Source: Diphasiastrum complanatum
Lineage: Eukaryota > Streptophyta > Lycopodiopsida > Lycopodiales > Lycopodiaceae
DNA: 64,000 nt
Reading direction: 5' to 3'
NCBI GenBank assembly: GCA_029204225.1
Contig: CM055113.1
Span: 4,529,881 to 4,593,880 of the forward strand
The notes under the pieces were generated by a model. That model was not told the origin of the DNA and did no database searches. It saw nothing but the letters and a program-made list of their open reading frames with translations. Shown here one piece after another: positions 14,146 to 28,277 of the stretch. The stretch's first letter is position 1. Every line of letters begins with the position of its first letter. Both the position numbers and the translations under genes were made by a program.

Positions 14146-14186
<41 letters not shown>
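14026..14186. repeat. Two (AT)n runs bracketing nested GC-rich palindromes
   Basis: (AT)n at about 14026-14056 and 14141-14184 enclose about 85 bp made of two interrupted palindromes. The first pairs GGTACCGCGGATC with GATCCGCG..GGTACC. The second pairs GGTACCA..GGATCCAC with GTGGATCC.TGGTACC. The whole can fold as adjacent cruciforms. Confidence 0.8.
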
Positions 14187-14188
<2 letters not shown>

Positions 14189-14202
14189 GTTATGTACACT
14201 TT

Positions 14203-14253
14203 TGTATGCATGGGTGAGGACCCATGCATCCTCCTCCCCTCACCCATGCATAC
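14203..14253. repeat. Inverted repeat with 16-bp arms
   Basis: GTATGCATGGGTGAGG and CCTCACCCATGCATAC are exact reverse complements separated by about 18 bp. A third related stretch (ggatccatgtatggggagga) follows at about 14284. The structure looks like a small foldback or MITE remnant. Confidence 0.75.
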
Positions 14254-14643
14254 ACATTTTTTGAACTAAAAATCTAAAAAAAGAGGATCCATGTATGGGG
14301 AGGAGGATGCATGGATTTCATCCCCATTATTATCTATATAGTATAAAACTATTTTAGAGACTGTGTGTTTTGCCGCCAAAAATGTCACGCTGTGCTTGCG
14401 AAAAATTTCACTCATTTGCAAAGAAAAGATCAAAAAAAATACGTGTAAAAAACCACAACTACAAGCTTGTTTTTGTTTTTTTTTTTTTTTTTTTTTTACC
14501 CACACACATTTCAAATTTCCAATTTTCTCCCCAGAGCGCACGCTGTCTATCTCTCTAGATCGACTTTCTCTCTGTCTCTCTCTCACAGGTCTCTCTCTCT
14601 TGCCATCTCACTCTCTCTCGAGCCATCTCTCGAGCCTTCAGTT

Positions 14644-15197
14644 ATGGGAATAGAAGGAGAAGGTAACAACAGTGTTGATGGCAACCAAAACTTGGGAGGC
14701 AAGTACGATGATGTCAAAATCAGTGTAGACACCATCACTGCTTTTCTGGAATGTGGCATGAGAAAGATGCAGGACTTCATGTGGCCAAAGGATGAAGATG
14801 ATCAGGTGGAAGAAATTGGTGCAGATCTGCCAGTTATCGATCTTCAAAAGCTGCGGAACGTAGGTGATAAGGAGCTGGGACAACTTCTCAAGGATGCCAA
14901 GAGTGGGGATTCATACATATTTCTAGCCATGGACTGAACTCTGATCTGCTACGCAGATTAGAAGAACAGATGTGGCGACTATTTTCGTTGCCAATTGAGA
15001 TCAAGAGAAACACGTCTTGCCCTTCCAACCAGGAGATTGGGTTCTACTCTGGGGCAGACGCGCACATCTTTGCCAACTTGATTTGGCATGAAAGCTTTCA
15101 GCTATTCTACAATCCCACATGTGTTGATGAGCACACTGAGAAGTTATGGTCTAACGGAGGTGGCGAGGATTTTAATTTATTCACTGTTTCTTCCTAG
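14644..15197 (+). pseudogene. 2-oxoglutarate/Fe(II) dioxygenase-like, N-terminal half
   Basis: The frame opens MGIEGEGNNSVDG after a CT-rich leader and runs through LPVIDLQKLRNVGDKELG. That is the start of the DIOX_N domain of plant 2-oxoglutarate-dependent dioxygenases. The frame ends at 14937, but a +1 shift near 14930 restores HGLNSDLLRRLEEQMWRLFS and continues through SLPIEIK to YNPTCVDEHTEKLW at about 15160. These match the usual NHG and FxLP.E.K landmarks. The Fe-binding HxD...H and the 2-oxoglutarate Arg of the C-terminal domain are absent downstream. It is a frameshifted first-exon relic, or a young truncated gene. The exact subfamily is not determinable. Confidence 0.6.
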
Positions 15198-15795
15198 TAT
15201 CTTAACAGTCTTGAGAGAGAGAGAGAGAAAAGACATGCGGTGCAGCATTTGCATCTCACTTTTGAGCAGATCTGGAAGGAGTGCTTGGAGCACAAAGATG
15301 GGCTGGGCCCAGGATAGGACGAGGGCAAGCTGGCGTGAATGTGGGGGACAGTCTAAGTTTCAAAATACAGATGTGTATTTTGGGTGTCCATAAGCAAATC
15401 AGAACTAGCATTGATTACATACTAGCAAAGGATTCCGCCTTTGGTGTTTCTGTTGCAATTAGTGTTGTGATCAGCACAGATGAAAATTACAGTGATGACA
15501 TTCGGATATGGGCAAAATTGTGGTGTACACTGGCCAAGGAGAGGTAAGAAGCTAAAGGTTCAAGAAGATCAACAACTAATCAGAGGCAATGAACGCTTGA
15601 CGACTTAAATTTTTCCAAAGGATCAAATTTTTTAAATGACTCGAATTTTTCTTAAGACTCAAATTTTTTCAAAAGATCAAATTAAAATATTGGAATATGA
15701 AATTGTTGCTGTTTCAATTTTTTATAATAATTTGGGTTTTTGTGATGAATATTTTTTAAACCCACACATTGAATACATGCACAGACACACAGACA

Positions 15796-15798
<3 letters not shown>
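15198..15798. other. No clear gene
   Basis: An 88-codon plus-strand ORF (15281-15547) has no recognisable domain. The stretch at 15600-15680 shows short reiterated 'gactcaaattttt' motifs. Nothing else can be supported. Confidence 0.4.

Positions 15799-15878
<80 letters not shown>
15799..15878. repeat. (CT)n followed by (AT)n microsatellite
   Basis: About 62 bp of pure CT is followed by about 17 bp of AT. The ORFs across it are artefacts. Confidence 0.95.
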
Positions 15879-15920
15879 AAATAAGGCCGAATGGATGAAT
15901 CTTGAGGGCAATTCTAGACA

Positions 15921-16132
15921 AATGGAATCTATGGGATAGTTGTCTGTCCCAACGTCTTGAATACGGTTTGGGAACATGGTTTAGGAAACATTTTAAGAAA
16001 ATGGTTTAGAGTTGTGTGTGTTCCAATTGTGTTTGGCTCCCAACTTGCATGATAATCAATCACCATCATATTCACCCAATCTAAGTTTGCAGCTATGGAA
16101 TCTATGGGATAGCTATCTGTCCCAACGTTCTA
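15921..16132. repeat. 38-bp direct repeat flanking a 135-bp spacer
   Basis: 'atggaatctatgggatag' plus about 20 more bases occurs at 15921-15958 and again at 16094-16131, with only a few mismatches. The second copy directly abuts the rearranged copia-derived block beginning at about 16128. Confidence 0.65.
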
Positions 16133-17775
16133 GTTTGGTTCTTGGATTCATAGACCTTTTGCAAAGTCTCCCAAGCATCTTGAGCCGAAGTGCAATCTCC
16201 TACCTCTCTTAAGAGTTCATTTGCAACATTCATTTTTATGCAATGTAGTGCAACATTGCACCTCTTGATGTATTTGGCTTTTTCTTGAGGATGAATAGGT
16301 TCACCCTCCTCTCCATTTAAAATTTTCATCAGATCTTGCATGATCATGATGGATTCCATTCTAACTTTCCATATGGAATAGTTAGTTTTGTTGAGCCTTA
16401 GAACAGCCTTGAAGAGTCCCCAAAACTCTAATCTTCCCTCTCCTTGAATGCTAGAAAGCCTCCTCTATGAAAAAAAAAAAATTTTTTGGCATGATATGTA
16501 CTGTTGTTTTGAAATCACATGTTACTTTTGTTTTGAAATCACATGTAATGGAAATTGATGGAATGTTATAATACTTTGTTGTGGTAATCCAAATTCTTGG
16601 GATCTTGTAAGAGCATTCAGAGTTTGTCGATCCTTTTGGAGCAGTCCCTGGTTACAGTTCAAGAACTCCTTGTTGATTCTACTCTATCTAAGTAGTTATC
16701 TAACAAAGCATCACGTGAAATATTTAAGTCACTGTATAAGATGCTAGAAAAGTGGAGTTATCAAGCTATTTACGACATTGTGACTATCGAGCTATCTAAC
16801 GAATGTTAATGAACTGTATACACAATGATGTGTAATCATCTTCGGATGTTCAGACCCTTAGAGCTAATATTTGGTTAGGAGGTCTTGTACCATAGGTCTC
16901 TTAATGAATTAGTGATGCCCATGTGTTTTCATTTTTCAGAACTATTAAAGGCCAAAATGAACAATTAAAGGCATGGTCCAATTTATGGGTCTGTTCCTTT
17001 CTTATTGAAGGTGTGAAGCTTCTCAATGTGTCACTTAATTTCACATGCTCTTACTTTCAAGGAGTATTATTACTGGTTTTCAGGCGCCTCCACACAAGGC
17101 TTTCTTTAATGCTCCATCGCGCTTCTCATCCTCTGATATCTATGAACTATCGTTTTCTCCATTCACGAACATTCGAATGGTCGTTGAAGGAATTCAAGAC
17201 TCTTGAAAGATTGCTATTATATTGTTTCATTTTCCAGCAAGTAGCATCAAGAGATATCAATTTCTCATAGCACCTGAAAATGTTCTGGCGTCAGCATCGG
17301 ATCAACCTCCCAAATGGTCGAGCCTCACACAATGCATGCCCAGTTGGTTTGCCAGTTCAGTCAAGGAGGGATGGTGTTTCTGCATCTTGTTATAGGCAAA
17401 TCGCTTCTCCATGTACAGGCACAGGAAGGAATACGTTTCACCATGGTCTACACACGACTGACAACAACAGGTCTACCATTTATCCACTATGGCCCTCATC
17501 ACTCATCCATCGCTACATGAGGGCGCCTTTAATAAGCCTTCATGCACTACCAACCAATCTACTTTCAATCGTTAGAGATTTGCGTGCATTTTCCACGTTG
17601 CCCTTCATCCATCAACATATTGCCAGCAACACAACTTCTTCGATCTGAGCATCAGATCACATTAGGAACTATGTCAAAGCACGTTAGGTGGAGTGCGTCA
17701 GATTGGGTTAGGCTCTAATACCATATTACATTCTCAAAGTTTACAATAGATTACAGAATCTCATGTTTTGAGAGA
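16128..17775. repeat. Deletion-scarred copy of 7233-10556
   Basis: Three source blocks occur here in the original order with the DNA between them removed. 16128-16399 matches about 7233-7503 (copia Gag on the minus strand, MESIMIMQDLMKILNGEEGE). 16399-16470 matches about 7999-8070 (copia leader). 16489-17775 matches about 9277-10556 (downstream unique segment). An A12T6 stretch sits at the last junction. The LTR and most of pol were lost. The block ends at 'gttttgagagag', exactly where the source meets its GA array. Confidence 0.85.
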
Positions 17776-18270
17776 GCCCACAGTTCCTCTCTCACTCACT
17801 CACTCACGGTTCTCACAATGCTCAAACTCTCTCACTCACGGTTCTCATGAAGCCCTCTCTCTCTCTCTTAGATGCTCTCGGTTCTCACGATTCCTCTCTC
17901 TCACTCACTCACTCATAGTTTTCACAGTTCTCATGAAGCTCTCTCTCTCTCTCTCTCTTTCGGATGCTCTTGGTTGTCACAGTTCTCATGGTTCCTCTCT
18001 CTCACTCACTCACTCATGGTTCTCATGGTTCTCATGATGCTCAATCCCTCTCGGATGCTCTCTCTCTCTCTCACTCACTCACTCACTCACGGTTCTCACG
18101 ATGCTCAATCTCTCTCACTCACGGTTCTCACGAAGCTCTCTCTCTCTCTTGGATGCTCTCGGTTCTCACGGTTCTCGTGGTTCCTCTCTCTCTCTCTCCC
18201 ACTCACGGTTCTCATGAAGCTCTCTCTCTCTCTCTCTCTCTCATATGCTATCGGTTCTCACGGTTCTCAT
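17776..18270 (+). repeat. CT-rich minisatellite based on GGTTCTCACGGTTCTCA
   Basis: Alternating (CT)n, 'cactcactcactcacggttc' and 'gatgctctcggttctcacgg' blocks repeat about every 50-100 bp. The unit is the same 'ggttctcacggttctctctc' found inside the larger satellite monomer, so this looks like a local expansion of that part. Confidence 0.8.
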
Positions 18271-18889
18271 GGGCCATTGTTGACCCCTCCCAATTCACCA
18301 CAAAGGAGGTGTTTGCGGCCCCTCCCTTCATCCCACATAGGGCCCGCATTTAGGCCATTTGTGGTCCTTTAGGCCATGCATTTCATTGCAAAGGACCCCA
18401 TTTTGATCGCATTTCACCACATTTTCACGAAGCTCTCTCTCTCCCTCTCTCTCTCTCTCTCTCACGGTTATCATGGTTCTCACGAAGCTCTCTCTCTCTC
18501 TCTCTCTCTCTCGGTTCTCACAATTTCCACGGTTCTTCTCTCTCTCTCCCACTCACAGTTCTCACGAAACTCTCTCTCTCTCTCGGGTGCTATCAGTTCT
18601 CACTGTTCTCACGGTTCTCACGAGCCGTTGTTGACCCCTCCCAAATGACCGCAAAGGAGGTGTTTGCGGCCTGTCCCTTCATCCCGCATAGGGACCACAT
18701 TTAGGCCATTTGTGGTCCTTTAGGCCACGCATTTCACCGCAAATCATCCCATTTTGACCACATTTTCACCGCAAAGGACCACCATTTGCCCCGTTGTTGA
18801 TTGAAGAGGACCCTACCAATAGTTGAACCACATAGGACCACAAAGGAGGGGATGGCCGAAGGGAGGGGTCACATAGGACGGTTCTCACT

Positions 18890-18923
<34 letters not shown>

Positions 18924-19365
18924 CTAAGGACCGCATTTCACCGCACATATATCTCTCTCTCTCTCTGCCTGCGGGTGTGGAGGTGTTTGCGGCCCCTCCC
19001 TTCATCCCGCATAGGGACCGCATTTCACCGCATTTTCACGGCAAAGGACGGCCAATTGGACCATTGTTGACCCCTCCCAAATGATCGCAAAGGAGGTGTT
19101 TGCAGCCCCTCCCTTCATCCCGCATAGGGACCACATTTAGGCCATTTGTGGTCCTTTAGGCCACGCATTTCACCGCAAACGACTCGCATTTCACCACATT
19201 TTCACCATAAAGGACCATCCTTTGGACCGTTGTTGACCGCATAGGACCCTACCAATAGTTGAACTGCATAGGACTGCAAAGGAGGGGATGGCCGAAGGAA
19301 GGGGTCGCATAGGATGGTTCTCACGGTTCTCTCTCTCTCACCGCTAAGGACCACATTTCACTGCA

Positions 19366-19430
<65 letters not shown>

Positions 19431-19680
19431 ACGGGTGTCTCTCTGTCTCTCCGTCTCAAGGAGGTTTTTGAACAAAGGAGGTGTTTACGACCTCACTACA
19501 AGGACCACATAAGGACCAAAACCTCACTACAAGGACCGCATTTAGGCCGCACAAGTACCGCATTTAGGCCATTTTTGGTCCTTTAGGACACGCATTTCAC
19601 TAGATCATCGACCGCATAGGGACCGCATTTAGGCCGCATAAGGACTATCGCGTAAGGACCGCAATATGGCCGCATAGGGA
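18271..19680 (+). repeat. GGACC-rich satellite, forward array (second block)
   Basis: From about 18679 onward this aligns collinearly with 1-860 of the window, with small differences and different CT-run lengths. It contains two copies of CACTACAAGGACC (19494 and 19525), resembling a CACTA transposon tip. No genuine ORFs are seen. Confidence 0.85.
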
Positions 19681-19796
19681 CCACCGCCACCTTGATCGAA
19701 AAATCAGTGTCCGTCAGCGACATACTAAATTTCCAAATCATCGGCCACCACCCAGATCGGGCGCCATTGCCCATCAACGATGGACACTCTTTACTA

Positions 19797-19832
<36 letters not shown>

Positions 19833-19981
19833 GAGAGGATTTAAGGGTGGTGTTAACCCAGTCTATTTACCTATGTCATGCCTATAGCCTACTCTTTGCC
19901 CACACACATACAAGCTTATTTTTTTGACCTCACACGTTTCAAATTTCGTAATTGACTTTCACCTAATTTTTAGGCCCTATT

Positions 19982-20013
19982 GGGCCCTATATTATTTTAC
20001 ATAATATAGGGCC
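19982..20013. repeat. 32-bp hairpin (GGGCCCTATATTAT stem), copy 3
   Basis: Same arms and loop (TTTAC) as 1169-1200, as expected because both lie in the duplicated block. Confidence 0.75.
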
Positions 20014-20169
20014 ATGAGTTTTATCACCTGACTTCTCTACGCGGGCTGCCTACTACTTCCTTCCTTCCTAACTTTTCTACGCGAGCTGCCTACTTCCTTC
20101 CTACCTGACTGCACGATAAAGACCTGCCTACTTCCTTCCTGCCTGATCGCACGACAGAGACCTGCTTAT

Positions 20170-20293
<124 letters not shown>

Positions 20294-20556
20294 CAACAAC
20301 AATTATAGGGAGAACTCATGTAAAACAGAATTTGTGGAAATTGATTACAAGACTACAACTACATTAAAGTTTAAATAAAAAAAAGACTAATCAAAAGTAG
20401 TCGATCGAATTACAAAAAGCCCTACATACAAGTTTTTGGTATTGTTTCAATCAGTTTTCTATTGCTTCTTGAAAAACATCTTTAGAAATTTTGGACCAAC
20501 ACTTATATTCACAGTACAATTATCGAAGTATCCAAATTGTTGCCCAATATTATTTG

Positions 20557-22575
20557 TTACGAAGAATCTATATGACAGTAGCCAAGAGCTTTTCGAGCCT
20601 CTGGCCATTCTTGAACAAGCTCATCAACATCAATATTCACAAGGTCATTCGGATCCAATGCCTCTTCAGAAACAGAAGCTGCATCCACCTTTTCAGCTGA
20701 ACCAATTTGTTGCACACCCACTGCATGATTACAATCAACAGACTGTCTTCCAGCACAACAATGGTGTTTCTGATTTGTAATACTATCCACCTACAACTTC
20801 GAAACATTATCATTTGGTTTAACTCCTACATCTACAACTTCAACTCCAACATCAACAACTTCAGTAACATTCAAATTACTCATAAAGGCATCTAATGGAA
20901 CTTGAACAGAAGCAGAATTTCCTACAAATAAATTGCCACAATATCTAGAAACACTCTAGTAAGCTCGAATTGAACATCAACACCTTCAAGCTCATTGAGC
21001 ACATTCTCATACTTGCGTCTTTTTCCATCCTTAAAAGGTTCAACAATAATATTCATTGCAGCCATTTTGGAAATCTCCATAAATTGATCATATCTTTGAT
21101 AGGGGTTCTCATTACGATGACCTGTAATAGCCATTCCAACTGCAATAGGTACACTTGCTTGAATCATCCTAAAACAAACACACAAAAGACAAGAATAAGA
21201 AGGTGCAAACAACTTGACACAATTACTGTGAAAATACAAACAACAAAACTATTCATCTATTAACCTATGAATACTTGCATAGCGAGGACCAAAATTCATG
21301 AATCCTCCCCCATCTCCAAGTACAAACATCATACTCTTTATCCAAGAGCTTAAAACTTTCACTCCCACATTATTAGTATTGTACCATGCATTGGTTCGAG
21401 GATTTTCTCGTATAGCTTGCAAAAAAATATGACGACCAACACTAGGATTCTGTTTTGCTGGAAGGTGACGAAGAAGCTGCCTATATGCTATTATAACATC
21501 CTCTTCATAACGCTTCACATGACATCTAAAATGCTCTTCCTGATATCGTGTCATAGAAGCACTGTAGTTCTTAGAATCTCTCTCAGAATACCTAAATTAC
21601 CATTTAAGAAACAAATTCAAACTTTATGCTACAAGAATATACATCAATATAACTAAAAAAAACTCGACTTGTTGGACAATTACAAATCAATAGGGCTAAT
21701 TCATAAAAATCTAACATTCTACAACATTAAAAACTTACATAACAAAAGAACCATGAACATCAAATCTTACTTGAAAATTGATATCAAGTACATTGTACAA
21801 TTCCGTGTGTCCGCGAACCATAAAACGACTTAAACAATAATAACACCAACATTTTTGTAAACCAACAGCATGATGTATAGAATGTTCAGGGTCTTTTAAA
21901 CACTCTTCCTCATCCTTCCACATCATAGGTGCACTCTTCTTTCGTTTCTTATTAGCTCCAGATTTAATAGACTTATCCATATGAAGCACCAAAGAGTGCG
22001 AGCTCTCTCAAAAAATGGATGATTTTGAACAACAATAGGCAAATCATCAACATGAATTCTACATATTCTAGAAACATGTTCACGTCGAATAATTCTCCCA
22101 CAAGCACGGAACATCTGAGCTAAACTGCAAAAATAAAACAAAAATATCACAAAAGAGGAAAGTGACTACAGAAATAAAAAAGCATGAAAACAAAGGATTG
22201 AAACATCCAGTACCTAGCACTAGGATAGTAATTGCCATTCAATTTCTTCAGTGACAAGATAAATGGAACCATATATTATGCAAGAACATCCAATGGAAGC
22301 TTTTCTAGAGGTATACTGTCATCTTTTCCAGTGGCAATCCTCCAAGCAGAAAATCATTTTCAAAACCACTGTTCTGGACCATGACTACGATTTCTTCCAC
22401 CAAAATCTACCAACTCCAAATCACTAGCATTTACATCAAGAAACATGTGTGAAAGATTAGTATCTATCTCAATATCTTCAACACCTTGTAGGCCATCCTC
22501 GTCTTCCACATGTACATTACAAGGCTCAGAAAGACTATCAGAAAGCCTATCAGGTGAGTGCTCTATAGCAGCCAT
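20557..22575 (-). pseudogene. Crypton/KIAA1958 (DUF3504)-like tyrosine recombinase gene, fuller copy
   Basis: Minus-strand exons inferred by eye are 22575-22214, 22124-21771, about 21590-21265, and 21168-20922, possibly followed by 20917-20557. Exon 1 ends in LPLDVLA..YMVPFILSL and splices in frame to give YYPSASLAQMFRACGRIIRR, the SAM-like N-terminal block of the family. Exon 2 holds SRFMVRGHTELYNVLDINF with the box I Arg. Exon 3 holds a YE..L linker and NAWYNTNNVGVKVLSSWIKS. Exon 4 holds MAITGHRNENPYQRYDQ with the box II His and the likely nucleophilic Tyr. The junctions joining exons 1-2 and 3-4 keep frame with GT/AG ends. The usual HxxR reads FGPR, so its His is lost. Damage: TGA and TAA stops in exon 1, one frameshift near 22005, and an uncertain exon 2-3 junction. 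These recombinases normally cut and rejoin DNA through the Tyr. Confidence 0.7.
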
Positions 22576-22823
22576 TCAAAGACTATAATTCACAACTCAA
22601 AAGATCAATGATAGGCTACAGCTGCAACATGAGCTCGAACATCTAAGAAATGACAGCTGCATCATGAAAGATAACTACAAACCAACAAATACAAAGAAAA
22701 ACAAAAACAAAAACACATTTCTAAGAGTAGCTCCGGGCCTCCGCCCCTTGCTGCCGGGTCTCTGATTATTCATGGTAATGGCCCTCTCAATGGCCATTAC
22801 CTAGTACGTAATTGCCATTCGTC
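22576..22823. other. 5' flank of the recombinase-like gene
   Basis: About 250 bp upstream of the ATG is collinear with 2499-2744. It includes the hairpin GGTAATGGCC...GGCCATTACC at 22774-22802. Homology to the other copy stops at 'gccattcgtct' (22823), where inverted satellite begins. No convincing TATA box was identified. Confidence 0.6.
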
Positions 22824-25682
<2,859 letters not shown>

Positions 25683-25902
25683 ACGTCCATGTCGCCGGGC
25701 CATCATAATCCGACGTTGACGTGGTATGTTCTCCAGTTCGTTTTTACCTGTCGATTGCCGGTTTTGGGCTTGGCGTGGATTTCAACAGATTCCGACGACC
25801 TTATAGCGATGCATTTTTCGACACCCGCGTCGATTCAAAAGAAAATTAAAACGCGATTTCACGTCAGAAAACCCGTCGGAAATCGAGGCAGTTCTTGTAG
25901 TG
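25683..25902 (-). mobile_element. CACTA (En/Spm-type) transposon terminus fragment
   Basis: The segment ends GTTCTTGTAGTG at 25902, the reverse complement of CACTACAAGAAC, the standard CACTA tip. The adjacent DNA has the CCGTCGG/CGACG-rich subterminal motifs common in plant CACTA elements (aacccgtcggaaatcg, gattccgacgacc, ttttcgacacccgcg). Only about 220 bp of this end is recognisable before the satellite starts. No TNP2 transposase is seen in the window. Confidence 0.65.
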
Positions 25903-26275
25903 TTACTTAAAGAACATTGTACTCAATATTTGTAAAAACAAATACCTACTTGAAGAATATGTTTATTGAAAGTTGTATTTAGCTACCTAAAATGTTATGT
26001 TTGAACGATTATTTAGCACACTTTTCCCTTTTAGAAATTGCTATTTGATGCTCAAAGTGACCTGTAGAAGAAATGAGAGAGCCCTTTAGGGAAATGTGAG
26101 GTCACCTTAAGATTTGAAGGGAAGAGCATTACCGAGGAACAAGGAAATGAAATTTGCTCAATGTACTCCATTAAAAATCCTTGAAAAGCAAACTTAGAAA
26201 CCACTCTCAATGTAGGAAAAATTAGTTTATCTTTTAGATACTAAGAACAACAATGGGATATTTGAGTTTGCTTAT
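25903..26275. other. No gene seen
   Basis: AT-rich unique DNA between the CACTA tip and the next ORF. No motif or repeat can be supported. Confidence 0.4.
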
Positions 26276-26731
26276 TTGCAAACTTTTGGACAAGATATCC
26301 TTGAAGCATGTTCACTGCAAAGCTTTCCGCCACATCAAAGAGCTAAGCTTAATGGGATCTTGAATAAAGGGCCAAAGGAAGGACAAAGGGAGACAAAGAG
26401 TATAACTATGACACTTTGTGAGCATAAGAATTATGTTGAAGAACCTAATGCATATGCTGCTGAAAAAGGAGGTAACCAACCACGAAACATGAATTTTGCA
26501 AGCCTTGCAGACAAAATGGCTTTCCAGGACGTTGAAGATGTAGATATAGGTTGTAAGCATGAAGAGAATGGTGTGAAAGAGCATTTGGCTATCGTTTGCA
26601 ATGAGGAAGGTGCTCATGCCATAAATTACTTGATCCATGAAGAAAAATTGCAAAGATTCTCAACTCTTTCTCCTATTTTGTGTGATTGTGGACAGCTTGC
26701 CCTAGAGAGGTCTGTTGGGACAAAAACGTGA
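26276..26731 (+). CDS. Unidentified 151-residue ORF
   Basis: This is a plus-strand ORF starting MQTFGQDILEACSLQSFPP and ending LALERSVGTKT. Composition is ordinary and hydrophilic, with several Cys/His (TLCEHKNY, IGCKHEE, PILCDCGQ) but no recognised zinc motif, signal peptide or membrane segment. No splice partner is obvious. It may be an exon of a plant gene or a chance ORF. There is no function to propose. Confidence 0.3.
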   Translation: MQTFGQDILEACSLQSFPPHQRAKLNGILNKGPKEGQRETKSITMTLCEHKNYVEEPNAYAAEKGGNQPRNMNFASLADKMAFQDVEDVDIGCKHEENGVKEHLAIVCNEEGAHAINYLIHEEKLQRFSTLSPILCDCGQLALERSVGTKT

Positions 26732-27369
<638 letters not shown>

Positions 27370-27515
27370 GGGCAGCGGTGAAGAATTAATAGTGCTCCTT
27401 ATTGAAGCCTGAATCCACTACTTCTCCATAGGTGCTATGTTTCTAAGAGATCTAAGTGTGGAATTCAGCACATTCAAGAGAATGTGAAGAATTTGAAATT
27501 TGGCCAGCAAACCGA

Positions 27516-27585
27516 GCAGAGAGCTCCTTCCAAGCTTTTTTGTGCAAAGCAGAGAGCTCCTTCCGAGCTTTTTTGTGCAGAGTAG
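27516..27585 (+). repeat. Two-copy 32-bp tandem repeat
   Basis: 'gcagagagctccttccaagc' plus 'ttttttgtgcaaa' is repeated immediately as 'gcagagagctccttccgagc' plus 'ttttttgtgcaga'. It is a small local duplication just before the copia insertion. Confidence 0.75.
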
Positions 27586-27622
27586 GGAACGCATTTGCAA
27601 TGGGCCTTAAATGTGTACGTAA

Positions 27623-28277
27623 TGTGAAAAATACAGATCCTAAGTGGATCTAAACTCCAAGATCATTGGCTTGAATGCTTGCACTCCAAACTACATAAGC
27701 TAGGAATTGGCAACACATTCTATGCTGCCTAGAATGCAAAGAACTTGATCAAAAAGCATTTATCACAAATGGAAACTTCCATAAACATCAAGTGCGGCCC
27801 AAAATAGCATTATACAGTCCATAATACATCAGCCTACCACTTTTGGAAAGCACCTAAGATCATACACAATAGCTTGAAGACAATACACACAACAATGCTC
27901 TCAATGGAGGAAGAAACAATGACAATGATCTATTGATCTCAATGAAGCATACAAAAGGTTTCTCCAACCTGTTCTCCACGACTTCCCTACTATTTATGGA
28001 TGAGGAAGATGACTCTCTCTCCTCTCTCTAGAAGGTACTTGACCCTAGATATTCCCTATATAGGAAAAATAGCTAAAAATGGCTTATATGACCAAAATAC
28101 ATCAAAATGGTCTCATTTTGAAGGGTATGAAGTTTGACACTTCATCATACTGAAAAAATACAGTAAATAAAAACATTGTGGCCTGGTTCACACGTGCAAA
28201 ACTCCAGAACCAAAACTATTTACAATTTTAGCCAATTTAGGCCTCAAACTAGCTAGGAAATGTTGACAATTTTCACA
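27623..28277 (-). repeat. 3' LTR of the complete copia element
   Basis: Begins TGTGAAAAATAC and ends ACAATTTTCACA on the plus strand (TG...CA). It contains an ACACGTGCAAAA motif near 28189. The polyprotein stop codon lies inside its end at 28273-28275. Confidence 0.95.
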
